Assembly (NCBI GenBank): GCA_905250025.1
Contig: CAJNOJ010000353.1
Coordinates: forward strand, 32,927-96,926
Direction: 5' to 3'
Length of the DNA stretch: 64,000 nt
Source: Adineta ricciae
Lineage: Eukaryota; Rotifera; Eurotatoria; Adinetida; Adinetidae
Shown here: positions 26,184 to 36,494 of the stretch, piece by piece
How positions within the stretch are numbered: position 1 is the stretch's first letter
Layout of the letters: every line of letters begins with the position of its first letter
Program-made: the position numbers and the translations under genes
The notes under the pieces: generated by a model
Told to the model about the DNA's origin: nothing
The model's database searches: none
The model's input: the letters and a program-made list of their open reading frames with translations, nothing else

Positions 26184-26880
26184 ATGATTCGATTTATTCT
26201 CATTCAAAATCGAGCAGGAAAAACACGATTAGCAAAATGGTATGAAGGAAAAGTTTGTCTTGTTTTTTTGAACGTTTTGAATTTTCGTTTTGAATAGGTT
26301 TATGAACTTTCATGATGATGAAAAACAAAAATTGATCGAAGAAGTTCATGCTTTAGTCACTGTACGCGATGCGAAACATACAAAGTAAGTGAAGAAAGAA
26401 GTTTTGTCAATTGGAGAAATGTATTTTGCTTGTTTTTTTAGCTTCGTCGAAGTATGAACATTAAAATTGATGAAATGTTTCTGAGATTCTTTGTTTGTTT
26501 AGTTCCGTAACTTTAAAATAGTCTATCGTCGTTATGCTGGTTTATATTTTTGCATCTGCGTGGATGTGAATGATAATAATTTAGCTTATTTAGAAGCAAT
26601 TCATAATTTTGTCGAGGTTCTTAATGAGTAAGTTGAAGGTAAACTTTCGGTATATTGATGTGACCTTGATTTTTTGTCGAAAGGTTTTTCCATAATGTCT
26701 GCGAACTGGATTTAGTCTTCAATTTCTACAAAGTAATGCGAACTTTGCTCTGTTGCTCGTGTTATTCTGTCTTTTCAGGTTTATTCGGTCGTCGATGAAA
26801 TGTTCCTCGCTGGAGAAATCCGAGAAACTAGTCAAATCAAAGTTTTAAAGCAACTTACAACATTAACATCACTCGAATAG
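26184..26880 (+). CDS. AP2S1: AP-2 complex sigma subunit
   Basis: Six exons give exactly 142 residues, the canonical length: 26184-26239, 26298-26384, 26442-26451 (10 nt), 26503-26627, 26684-26732 and 26779-26880. It is the small chain of the clathrin adaptor AP-2, which recognises dileucine cargo signals at the plasma membrane. Residues match animal AP2S1 nearly throughout: [57 protein letters not shown] and [15 protein letters not shown]. The start lies 32 nt after the PIGO stop, with an acceptor-like TTCTAG 7 nt before the ATG. Five introns of 46-58 nt are packed into a 697-bp gene. Confidence 0.97.
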
Positions 26881-27200
26881 ATGAATTCCCATCAAATTTT
26901 ATTCTTTCGATTAATATTTATCGTTTGATTGAGTAGTCGTCATTCCTCTAGAGATATCCACGTACGGTGTTCTTTCTCTCACCATTTTTATGTGCAATAG
27001 GATGCTGTTGTCTTGTCTTTTCAAAAATAAAATCCAATCAAAACATGAAAAGAATTTCAGTTCGGAACTATTTGTGTTTTGCGAAAGATAACTTGAAGAA
27101 ATGTGTGGGAATAAGCTTGAAAGAAGTCCTTTTCTTTTAGATAACATAGCAGATATTGACTGGAGTTAGAACAATCGATTGATCGGTGCTTTTTGTCATC
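26881..27200. other. AP2S1-COASY intergenic region
   Basis: 320 bases with no gene. The minus ORF at 26911-27147 is unsupported. An AG-containing tract upstream of the COASY ATG could be a 5' UTR acceptor but is not clear-cut. Confidence 0.4.
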
Positions 27201-29153
27201 ATGACTGAGAAAAACATCAGACGATTTCAAACGGCACTTCTGCTAATAACAAACCCAATACGCTCGCGTATTCCATCGATCCTATCTGCAGTCATTCCGT
27301 ATGTTGAACGAAATCTGTACATTGTTGTTCAAAATCTCCATACGCAGGCATCAAACGCTTCACCAGAAAGATTCTTCGATCGAGAACAACAAAAACGATG
27401 TATACGTCCAATGTTACATGCAATTTATAAACAAGTGACGTCCACGAAGAATCCTTCAGTTGATGTATTATTGCATAATGTCGATTCAGTGATCAAGTCA
27501 ACCAATCCATTACGATTGCCTAGTCTATGCGAAGCTGTTTTTGCTGATTGTTCACCATCGCCGGGATTGTACGATTATTGTCGAAATCATTTCCATCAAT
27601 TAGATCAAAATTTCGAACTTCGTACAATCGATGAGAAAGACGGAAAAGAAGATCAACTGATTGAGAATTCATCTACAAGGGAAAACGACTTATTCAGTCA
27701 TAAATCCACAACTCCATACAATCGAGGAGTTCTTGGTGGTATGTTTCGTGAAAATGACACATCTTACATCTGATATCTGTTCTCGATTAAGGTACTTTTG
27801 ATAGATTACACAATGGCCACAAACTGTTACTAACCGAAAGTGCTCTTCTTTGCGATGAGAAAATCGTCGTTGGTGTTACTGATGGAATCATGATACAAAA
27901 CAAAGTATGTTCTCTTCAAACTTTTCATCGGCATGAATTCATTTCAAACTTATGTCAATTACGTAGGTATTAGGAGAAATTATCGAACCGGTTGCTAAAC
28001 GTATGTCGAACGTCAGTTCGTTTGTTTATTTAATTCGACCTAGTATTCATGTTCATTGTGAACCAATTGAAGATCCGTGCGGACCATCGGCAACTATGCC
28101 AGATTTGAATGTAATATTGTTTTTCTTTTTCCATACGGATACAATGTGATGATTTAGTGTATTATCGTTACTGAAGAGACTCAACAAGGTGCTGCACAGG
28201 TGAATAAAGAACGAGCGGAAAACAAACTTTCTCAATTACCAGTACATGTCGTATCAATGGTTCCAGCCGACGAAGATAATCTCGACGGTGACATTAAATT
28301 GAGCTCGACGTCACTTCGACGAGAAATGCTTGGCACTCTCCTTCGACAACCTTTGGTAGAATAGATTTGTTTCTTGTTTAGTATCGCGTCATTCTTATCG
28401 TTTTTAGAAAGCTAGTGAACCAAATCGACCATACATTATTGGACTTACTGGTGGCATAGGATCAGGAAAGTCAAGCATTGCACGTCGCATAGAAAAACTT
28501 GGTGCCGCTGTTGTTGATTGTGATAAATTAGGTCATGAAGCGTATAAAGTCGATACTGATGCGTATAGAAAAGTCATCGAAACATTTGGAAATGACGTTA
28601 TCAATCCTACTGACCGTTCCATTGATCGGAAAATACTCGGCCAAAAAGTCTTTCAGTCGCCCGATGAAATGAAAAAACTAACCAACATTGTTTGGCCTGC
28701 GATATTAAACTTAGCACAAGAACGTATCGAACAATTCTTTCAACAAGGTAAAATAGAAAATTTCCCAAGAAAATCTACAGTTCATTCATCCAGGTAAACG
28801 CATCATTGTACTTGATGCAGCTGTGTTACTTGAAGCAAAGTGGACCGTTGCAGTCAATGAAATATGGATTGCATCGATTCCTCCAAAAGAGGTCAGTTGT
28901 TGATAACATGCTTCTATCAGATTTATTCATAAATCTTTTCTCATAGGCCATTCGACGCGTTGTCGAAAGAGATCATTTATCAGTCGAAGAAGTAAAACGC
29001 CGTTTGGACGCGCAAATGTCGAATGAAACTCGATTACCATATGCTAATGTTCTTCTTTGTACTTACTGGGCTGAGAGTATTACCCAGAAACAAGTTGAAC
29101 ATGCTTGGCAGTTACTTTTACAACGCATTGACAATGACGCGTCTTCCGTCTAA
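27201..29153 (+). CDS. COASY: bifunctional CoA synthase (PPAT + dephospho-CoA kinase)
   Basis: Seven exons, 27201-27738, 27792-27904, 27967-28110, 28158-28355, 28408-28747, 28794-28891 and 28947-29153, give 545 residues (human 564). It carries out the last two steps of coenzyme A synthesis. The adenylyltransferase domain has GGTFDRLHNGHK with the HxGH motif at 186-189 and ends with STSLRREMLG. The kinase domain follows with Walker A GGIGSGKS (346-353), DCDKLGHEAY and the lid-region VVERDHLSVEEVKRRLDAQM. The domain order is the animal fused form. The first ATG used is 27201; an in-frame TTG upstream is not a eukaryotic start. The N-terminal about 175 residues are poorly conserved, as in other animals. 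Confidence 0.95.
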
Positions 29154-29828
29154 TTCCATTCCGTTTACTCTGCTCATTCTTATTTTTACTTCATTTATTT
29201 TCCGATCGTTATCGATTATGGATTTTTCTGTTTGATTATTTATATTCTAGTGTTCAGAAAAGAAAAAAAAATGATTGAATATGTTTCTGAAACATTGTCA
29301 ATATGATTTAACAAACATGTTTCCGTTTCTCGGATCTATATTTGCAATTCACACCGCATTGATATCTTATGCCACGGCTGGCGTGTTACTACTCTAAATA
29401 GCACTTTCCTAAGATAGTTATAGATGTACTGTGGCTCAATCGTTAAGAGTGACTTCATTATTTTACTGTGCTCTTATATATGTTAATGTATTCGCCCCAT
29501 TTTGATTACTTCGTCATACAGAAATTGAATCAGTAGGCTATGCAACACGTTTTTAAAGTAAGATTGCCTCATGCGCTTCTGGTGTTCCGTATACACTCGA
29601 TGAAATGTCATATATTTTAGTTGCCTTCGCTCGATTATCGAATGATTAGTCATTAAACAATTACAAAAAAAATAAGCATGGGGTCGATGCTTTTTTTTCT
29701 CATCACTTAGTTTATCCCATGCTCAGATAAGTGTTGATTCGAGTTTGCTGGAAAGCAAATATATGATGAGAAACTATTGCAGCCGTCGCTAGTATCTTCA
29801 TGTGTATATCTGCTAATGTATCGTTTCT
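29154..29828. other. intergenic region, no gene seen
   Basis: About 675 bases, AT-rich, between COASY and the intronless secreted-protein gene. It contains a short A-run/T-run inverted stretch near 29,660-29,710 (AAAAAAATAAGCATGGG ... and its approximate complement), possibly a small hairpin. No RNA gene recognised. Confidence 0.4.
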
Positions 29829-30806
29829 ATGATCAATAGATTCACAATGTGGATGTTAATCTTTGTACTGACAGGTTGTATCGCATCTCTTACTAGCGGG
29901 CAAGCTCCATCAGATGATGCGCGCCATAAACTGGTATCACTGATCGGTGATGTACGTGGCGCTGACGGACGTCGATATGCCTCACGTGATAATCTTGGAA
30001 ACACTATGGACTGTGTGAAGATCATTAAACGAACTGATACCGAACAATTTATTGGAGTTTATCATACATATGTTAATAATGTGCCAAGAGTGAATTTAGC
30101 TGTATCAGATGATTTGTTAAATTGGACGTGGCTTCGCGAATTAGCCTATTATGGCTCACAACCGACAATTGTTGTACCTGCTGATCAACCTCAAGGCTAC
30201 ATAGTTGCTTGGGAACAAGAACCGAGCAATCACTTACGTTTTTCTTTTTATCTCACATGGTCCGACTTACAAGCTGGCACCTCTAAACTAAATTATTCTG
30301 TTCCACGTACATTGTCCCGGTGCGCTGAAGGCACACCCAACATATACGGTCAACCCACATTGAATAATATTGATGTCGGCTTTCATTTTTATGATAATTG
30401 TATTGTTGATCGACAAGCTCGTGCAACATTGAAAAATTTCAATCTATGGGTTCAAATTAAGAAACAACCCAATGTTGATAATGCTTTACTTCATTACGGC
30501 GTACAAGGTAATATCGGTGATCGTGATGCTATTTCAGATTTCAATGGTTACGCATTCACTGCCATCGAGGGACAATATACACCAAAAGATTTCGGCACTT
30601 GGCGAACATTCATTTTTGATCCTCAAACAGGCAATGCTGATCAAGTGACTATTGTTACCGATAAAGGCAGTCAAGCATTTGCAAATCCAACCATAACATT
30701 GACAACATGGAAGGGTGAACGTATTCTGATCGTCACTCTTTTCATTCCCAGTGAACAATCAGCACCCGGTGAAGCAGGTGAACTCATCTATTATCGTAAA
30801 TTATAG
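29829..30806 (+). CDS. intronless secreted protein, glycosidase-propeller-like; possible horizontal transfer
   Basis: A 325-residue ORF without introns in a neighbourhood where most genes have many. A signal peptide lies at 1-24 (RFTMWMLIFVLTGCIASLTSG). The mature part is beta-rich with repeated Trp/Ser patterns such as LAVSDDLLNWTWLREL and WRTFIFDPQTGN. These recall the blades of five-bladed propellers in GH32/GH43-type secreted proteins of bacteria and fungi. I cannot identify a full catalytic triad (expected Asp/Asp/Glu), so enzymatic activity is not claimed. Single exon, secretion and propeller-like content are what one expects of genes acquired from microbes, which are common in bdelloid rotifers. 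The start ATG gives the signal peptide directly. Confidence 0.6.
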   Translation: MINRFTMWMLIFVLTGCIASLTSGQAPSDDARHKLVSLIGDVRGADGRRYASRDNLGNTMDCVKIIKRTDTEQFIGVYHTYVNNVPRVNLAVSDDLLNWTWLRELAYYGSQPTIVVPADQPQGYIVAWEQEPSNHLRFSFYLTWSDLQAGTSKLNYSVPRTLSRCAEGTPNIYGQPTLNNIDVGFHFYDNCIVDRQARATLKNFNLWVQIKKQPNVDNALLHYGVQGNIGDRDAISDFNGYAFTAIEGQYTPKDFGTWRTFIFDPQTGNADQVTIVTDKGSQAFANPTITLTTWKGERILIVTLFIPSEQSAPGEAGELIYYRKL

Positions 30807-31093
30807 GCTATTTTTCTTTCGTATTTCAAGTATTAAAAATAATGAATCATACTATACTCTTCAGCCCGAATTGACCTTTTGATAATTCAATGACTATAGT
30901 ATATTTGATTGGCGTGTCATAACGCAAACAGTTTTGACATATTTTTAAATATGATTTTTATTGAATTGAATTGAAAGAAATAGATTAAAAATTCAATATA
31001 CAAAACAAACGTTATGTCACTCACTCTATTTCAATCGCTCATCTGACTTGAGGAGAAAATTCATCATAAACGAAACAAAAAGAAAACGGTCAA

Positions 31094-33531
31094 CTAAATG
31101 ATTTGTAAACGATGTGCTCGATGTTCTGAAACCATAATTCGACCATCTTTAAGTAATAAGATATCGTACGGTCCATGAAAACCGATTTTTGAATGTACAA
31201 GCTCGGCGACTGTAAAATCTTGATTGAATATTGTCACACGATTATTTCCTTCATCACAAACAAACAATCGTTCTGTTCCTTCATCATACGCCAGACCCAA
31301 TGGACGAGAAAATTCCGACAAAAGTTTTCCACGTTGTCCAATCGATAACAAATGATCGCCTTCACTATTGAATATTTGTATTCTATCGTTGCCCCAATCA
31401 GATACAGCTAATCGATCTCCACTAAGCACACAAACACAGGCAGGACATTTGAATTGTCCATGATCAGTACCAAGTCCACCCCATGCAAGAAGAAACTGGC
31501 CTTGCTCGTTGTATTTCAAGATTCGATGGCCACCTGCATCGCACACGAAGATATATTTTTGTTCATTTGTACACAGATCACATGGTGCAGAATATTGACC
31601 AACATCTCGACCATATTGTCCAATAACACGAATTAATTTAAAGTCACGATTGAATACTTTTATACGTCGCTCAGATTGATCGATTAGGTAAAGTCGATTG
31701 TCAGAATCGATATGAACGGCGTACGGGTGATAAAATCGTACTTCACCTGTTTCAGTTGTATCGTTATAAACTTGTTGAAAAACACCTTCAACATTGTATG
31801 TAACCAGCCGATTGTTGTAAGTATCGCACACATCTATGTATAGAATCAAAATGATGTTCTTTCTTTTTTCCAAACATGCTACCACTCACATATCAATTGA
31901 TCTCGTTTTGAATAAGCTAGAGACGATGGATGCATGAATTCTGTGTCGCGTGTTCCTCGTTTACCAATAATACGTGGTGCTCGTCGATGATTTTGCGAAT
32001 GTTGTTGACGACAATAGCCATTATTTTCCGTTATTGAGACATTCGAACGATAGGACGGAGACGGGCCAATTGAATTATCATTTGTTGGTTGTTGCAATAA
32101 TGAAGCACTTAAACAATGGAAGAGTTGTTTAGGACATTGCTGTAAATCGACATCGATGGAAGGCGCTGAAGGTATCGGGTCAGTTTTCGATGACGATGAT
32201 GGATAGGATACAGATGACAGTTGAACAGATGTTTCGATAGGTTCAAGAGTTAAACCAACTTCGACGAAACCGAGTGAGATAGCATCTGAGGATATATCTC
32301 GGTTGAAAAATGAAATCTAGAGTGAAGTTTCGAAGTGAATAATGGAAGAAAGGAAGTAGGTTTGTCATACTCGGCGAGTCGGTGTTTTAACGACAAGTAT
32401 TTGACTTTGGAGATCGTTGATGTTTAAAACGTAATCCTCACATTTTCGACGAATTTCAACTGCTTCTTGATCAGTTTCTTCTTTGCTACAACGAGAATGA
32501 AATCATTCACGAAAATTTCTTGTTAATCTGCTTACTTTCGCAATTTCTCTTGTGAGGTGGTGCAAAATTCGTTAATTGTAGAAAGATCGTGCAAGCGAGT
32601 CGTTTTCTCATCAATCAGCCTAGATCAAAACTATTCATTAGAACAAATCTTCAAGAAAAATACATCCACCTCTGTTCAGCATTTCGAAATTCTTCAACAT
32701 TGTGAATCAACTTCGTTTCTTCTTGTTTAATTTTTTCAATTAAAGTCGCAACTTTATTCCGAATCACATCAGCAATCTCATCTGATCGACGGACATTTTC
32801 TTCGTGATTCTTTATGTTTTCCGCTATAATCAAAAACGATTATTCGATTACAAAACCATCGTCGAATCGAATTACCTTCTTTTGCAATTAACTTTTCTGT
32901 TTCTTGTTGAGTTTCATTTAATTTCGTCGTAATATACTTACAAAAATCATCATAATGCTGCCGACGACATTTGCGACATATGGCTTCACGGCAGTGTTCA
33001 CACGCCTAATCAACAGATGCTTCGATTCTATGTTTTCTCTGTGTATATCTCATGTATAGTTACCGTAATTGTATCTTCCAATTTACAGAAGGCGCATTTC
33101 GCTTTGAGCATTGGTCTCGGTTCGGTATGTGGCAGACTTTCTAGAAGATTCACAATCGTTCGATTGACTTCGAATGAACCCACACCGGCGAATGGCACTC
33201 GATAACAGCCGCGACATACAGGACCTATGAACATTCATAAAAACAAATTGAATGTTGAAATCGGTTAGTAACAACATATTATTTTACATCGACCCCATCG
33301 ATCATCCGTTATTCGTTCGAGACATGATTTACAGAACGTATGCTGACACGGTAATTGTAATGGTTCACGGAAGATTTCGAGACAGATTGGGCTGAAAGAA
33401 AATTTCAAAATACAGAACAAATTTCAAAGGAAGAGTATGTTTTCACTTTACCATGTTATTAACTGAAGTAGAGACTTTGAACTACGACTGGATTCGCTTG
33501 TACTTGAACTACTATCAATAACATCAGACAT
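31094..33531 (-). CDS. TRIM-type RING/B-box/coiled-coil/NHL-repeat protein
   Basis: Nine exons give 664 residues: 33452-33531, 33288-33391, 33064-33224, 32876-33005, 32670-32823, 32536-32619, 32371-32485, 31890-32316 and 31094-31833. The RING finger (about 27-70) is split by an intron at its first Cys: CPICLEIFREPLQLPCQHTF, then CKSCL and CPVCRGC. A B-box-like zinc module follows (CAFCKLED...CEHCREAICRKC..QHYDDFC), then a coiled coil (Glu/Lys-rich, about 150-260), a Ser/Pro-rich linker and about six NHL repeats forming a propeller (AVSDWGNDRIQIFNSEGDHL, LFVCDEGNNRVTIFNQDFT). It is likely an E3 ubiquitin ligase and/or RNA-binding regulator, like the TRIM2/3/Brat group. AG lies 3 nt before the ATG. 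Only the third exon's donor (GTGGAT) is weak. Confidence 0.9.
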
Positions 33532-35736
33532 TAACTAAAATATAAATGAGTGAACATCGAATTGTATTGTGATGACTGAATGAAAACTACCGATCGAGGA
33601 GATTCACAAGAACGTTGATTTGCAATGGTCAAACTTTTCATTATCTACAAGACGAAACAAAATATCTAGATCATACAAGAAATTGCATGTTCGAATGATT
33701 TAATAAATGTATATCCTTTGCAGGTAGTTAGAGAAATACAAAGAAAGAGAAAAAGAAAGGACAAGAATAACTGCGGGTGTAGAATAAACTGTAACTATTA
33801 CGAACGATTTTCGGCAGTACATAATCATCGTCGAAGAATGAATAGAAGACGTAAAGGAACAATTATAGGCCAAGACAGAGTCTTGATATTTCAATAGCGA
33901 AAGCATAACAAGTAGAGAAAGAAGCGAATCGTTTATTAAACTCATGTGTCCTACAATAATACGAGCAGATGGAATCGTTCGATTTTGACTTTTTTTCGAC
34001 GTAGACATTTAGTTTGATCTCGGCGTCTGTATGGACACAGTCATTCGATTGAGAAAGAAGAAAATGAACGTTAGTAATGCCAATAACGAGATTAGATCAC
34101 AAGCACTAGTCTTTCCACATTGATGAATGACTTATATCGCTACTACTATTTGAATGATTATGCAACAGAGAGACGATGAAATGAATACATCTATATAGAT
34201 TCCTCAAGGCTCGTTGTTCTTCTTCTTCTTCTTCTTCTTCTCTAGCTTTAGGTGATCATCGGTTATACTGATAACTGTGTGGCACCTGTGAGCAATAGAT
34301 GGTGCTTGCTTGGTTGCTATTGAGGAGTATAACATGAACAAATTCAATAAATGATTGCCACCTTCTCAAGTTTTCATCGTTTTCATTGAACAAAACGCAC
34401 AGAGAGAGAGAGAGAGAGTTGGGGGAAAGAAGCATTACAATAGTCATACGGTCAAATTACATATTATCGGCTCATTGAACTTTTCGATGTATCAAAAAGA
34501 AAGAAAATAAACTCACCACCCTTTTCTCTTCAATTCAAACCGAAAGAATATACGAGACTGATGTTGATATTAATTAGATATCACCACACATCAGTCGAAC
34601 TCACAAAGAACAAGTTACAGTTCATGCAATGTAGACTAATCAATGACGGACGCGCGCGCGCATTCGATGTAATCGATGTTGAAGGAGGAAACTAAAGCAG
34701 TAGATCAAACTCGAACGACTGTTTACCGAGAACATTTTTCTTCCTAATTAAAATATCCAACATTCCTCTACAAGAGTAAGTAATCACTCGTTCTCACCTG
34801 AATATCAACAAGATCTATTCTATTTCGCTTCAATACAAATGGGAGAAAAGAAAAGTGTTGTCAACACCAATGAACTAGTGAATGATAAACGTTTTTTCTT
34901 TCTCCTTCTCTCTCTCTTTCTTTCGATTACTTTTTCTTCTTGTGTGTTGTGCTATATATGTACACATTGCTTGAGGATACGAACAGACACACAGACAGAA
35001 CGAACATTGTGAAAGTATTTTTCTCTCTTTTTTTTTTTGTACTGTTGAGAACTGATAAGCGCGACTCGCATATGTTCGCTGTGGATAGGATCATATGTCG
35101 TCGTGCATAATATTGAACCTATCAATGAAGGTCAAAGATACACGTCGATGAGTCAACGTCAGTTTTATTTTTGTATTTGATAAGCACAAAAATCAGCTCG
35201 AGTTAAACGATACAATATGTTGTATACAAAAGCATAGTTGATATCGATTACAAAACATTCTATTGATAAACAAAAGGCATGTCGGAGAGAACGAATATCT
35301 TCATGATAATGTGAATTATCAGGAATATGATCACTAAAGAATGATTAATTGTTCTGAACTCTCATTGACACACTTTTGTCGATTACTTGAAGAAAATGTA
35401 CCATTAATAGTGAACGATCGAGTCGAATGAAGAAAAAAAAACATGATAAGAAGATTGTTCAAAGTAATTGTTTAAATACGCGATAAAATCAGCGAGATTT
35501 GATCTACTATGAATAATCGATTATCATTGTTGACTAGCACCATCTGAAGTTTCAACCAAATACAACCAATCGGGAATGCATTCGATATTTCTTTACTTAC
35601 TTATTCTTTCTCTATCCTTATCATTACCATTTTGAAATAGATGACAACATAGAATATATTTTGCTTCGTCATTTCTTTACTTAAACTTGATTTTATTTTA
35701 AGTTCGCGTTCTTCGATGTTCGTCCTATAAAACCGA
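33532..35736. other. 2.2-kb intergenic region with microsatellites
   Basis: No gene supported. It contains a (TTC)n run at about 34,216-34,242, an (AG)n run at about 34,401-34,418 and a short (CG)n run near 34,651-34,660. It probably holds the promoters of TRIM-NHL (leftward) and the glutathione peroxidase (rightward). Confidence 0.5.
34216..34242. repeat. (TTC)n microsatellite
   Basis: About nine TTC units in the long intergenic region upstream of the glutathione peroxidase gene. Confidence 0.8.
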
Positions 35737-36425
35737 ATGTCTTTCAAACCAATTCACATTCTGTCTTTCTCCACTTTCTGTTTAGCTATTGCACTTTTAT
35801 TCAACACTAAAGGACAAGAACACATGGCTTCTATTCTTCAATTTGGTAAATCACTTTTCTCGGCGCGTCACACTTCCATTACTGATGCAGCTAGCCGACC
35901 ATCGTTTTACGATCGTCAATTTACCGATATCAAAGGTCAACCATTGAACATGGATCAATTACGCAACAAAGTTATTTTACTTGTGAACACAGCTAGTGAA
36001 TGTGGATATACACCACAATTATACACATTACAAGAATTACAAGACAAATACAAAGACCGAGGCTTCACTGTTTTGGTAGGAATGATTTTTATGAAAAGTA
36101 TGACGAGAAAAATGACATCGATTCACTTATTTAGGGTGTTCCATGCAATAATTTTGGCAAACAAGAGCCCGGTGATGAGCCACAAGTTTGTTCATTGTAT
36201 GAAAGTAAATTCAAAACGAGTTTTCCATTGACAACTAAACAAGACAAAGATACACCAACTGAAGTTTTTCAATGGATCATCGATGCTGGTGGTAAAGATA
36301 TTTTACCGCAATGGAATTTTCATAAATATTTGATTGATCGACAAGGCCATCTCGTTGCTGCATGGAATAGCCGAGTCAAACCTACAGATGAAGAAATTAC
36401 CAAGGCAATTGAAGCAATTCTTTAA
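35737..36425 (+). CDS. GPX: glutathione peroxidase, cysteine type, secreted
   Basis: Two exons, 35737-36075 and 36135-36425, encode 209 residues. The enzyme reduces hydroperoxides with thiol donors. A signal peptide or anchor covers about 8-26. The active-site region reads LVNTASECGYTPQLYTLQEL, with a peroxidatic Cys in place of Sec (codon TGT, not TGA). The second-exon motif is GVPCNNFGKQEPGDE, and the Trp-containing motif LPQWNFHKYLIDRQG supplies the last tetrad residue. The resolving-Cys and monomeric layout (no oligomerisation loop) are like invertebrate, plant or bacterial thioredoxin-dependent GPx. The single 59-nt intron lies between the VL and GVPC codons. Confidence 0.93.
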
Positions 36426-36494
36426 ACTTTTTCGACGTATTTTATAGCATTTGCTTTTTAAAAAGAACAAAGATGAAAAACAGAGTAAAAATCG

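Noticed and set aside
26911..27147. 78-codon minus-strand ORF between AP2S1 and COASY
   Set aside because: No coding evidence; antisense to probable UTR sequence.
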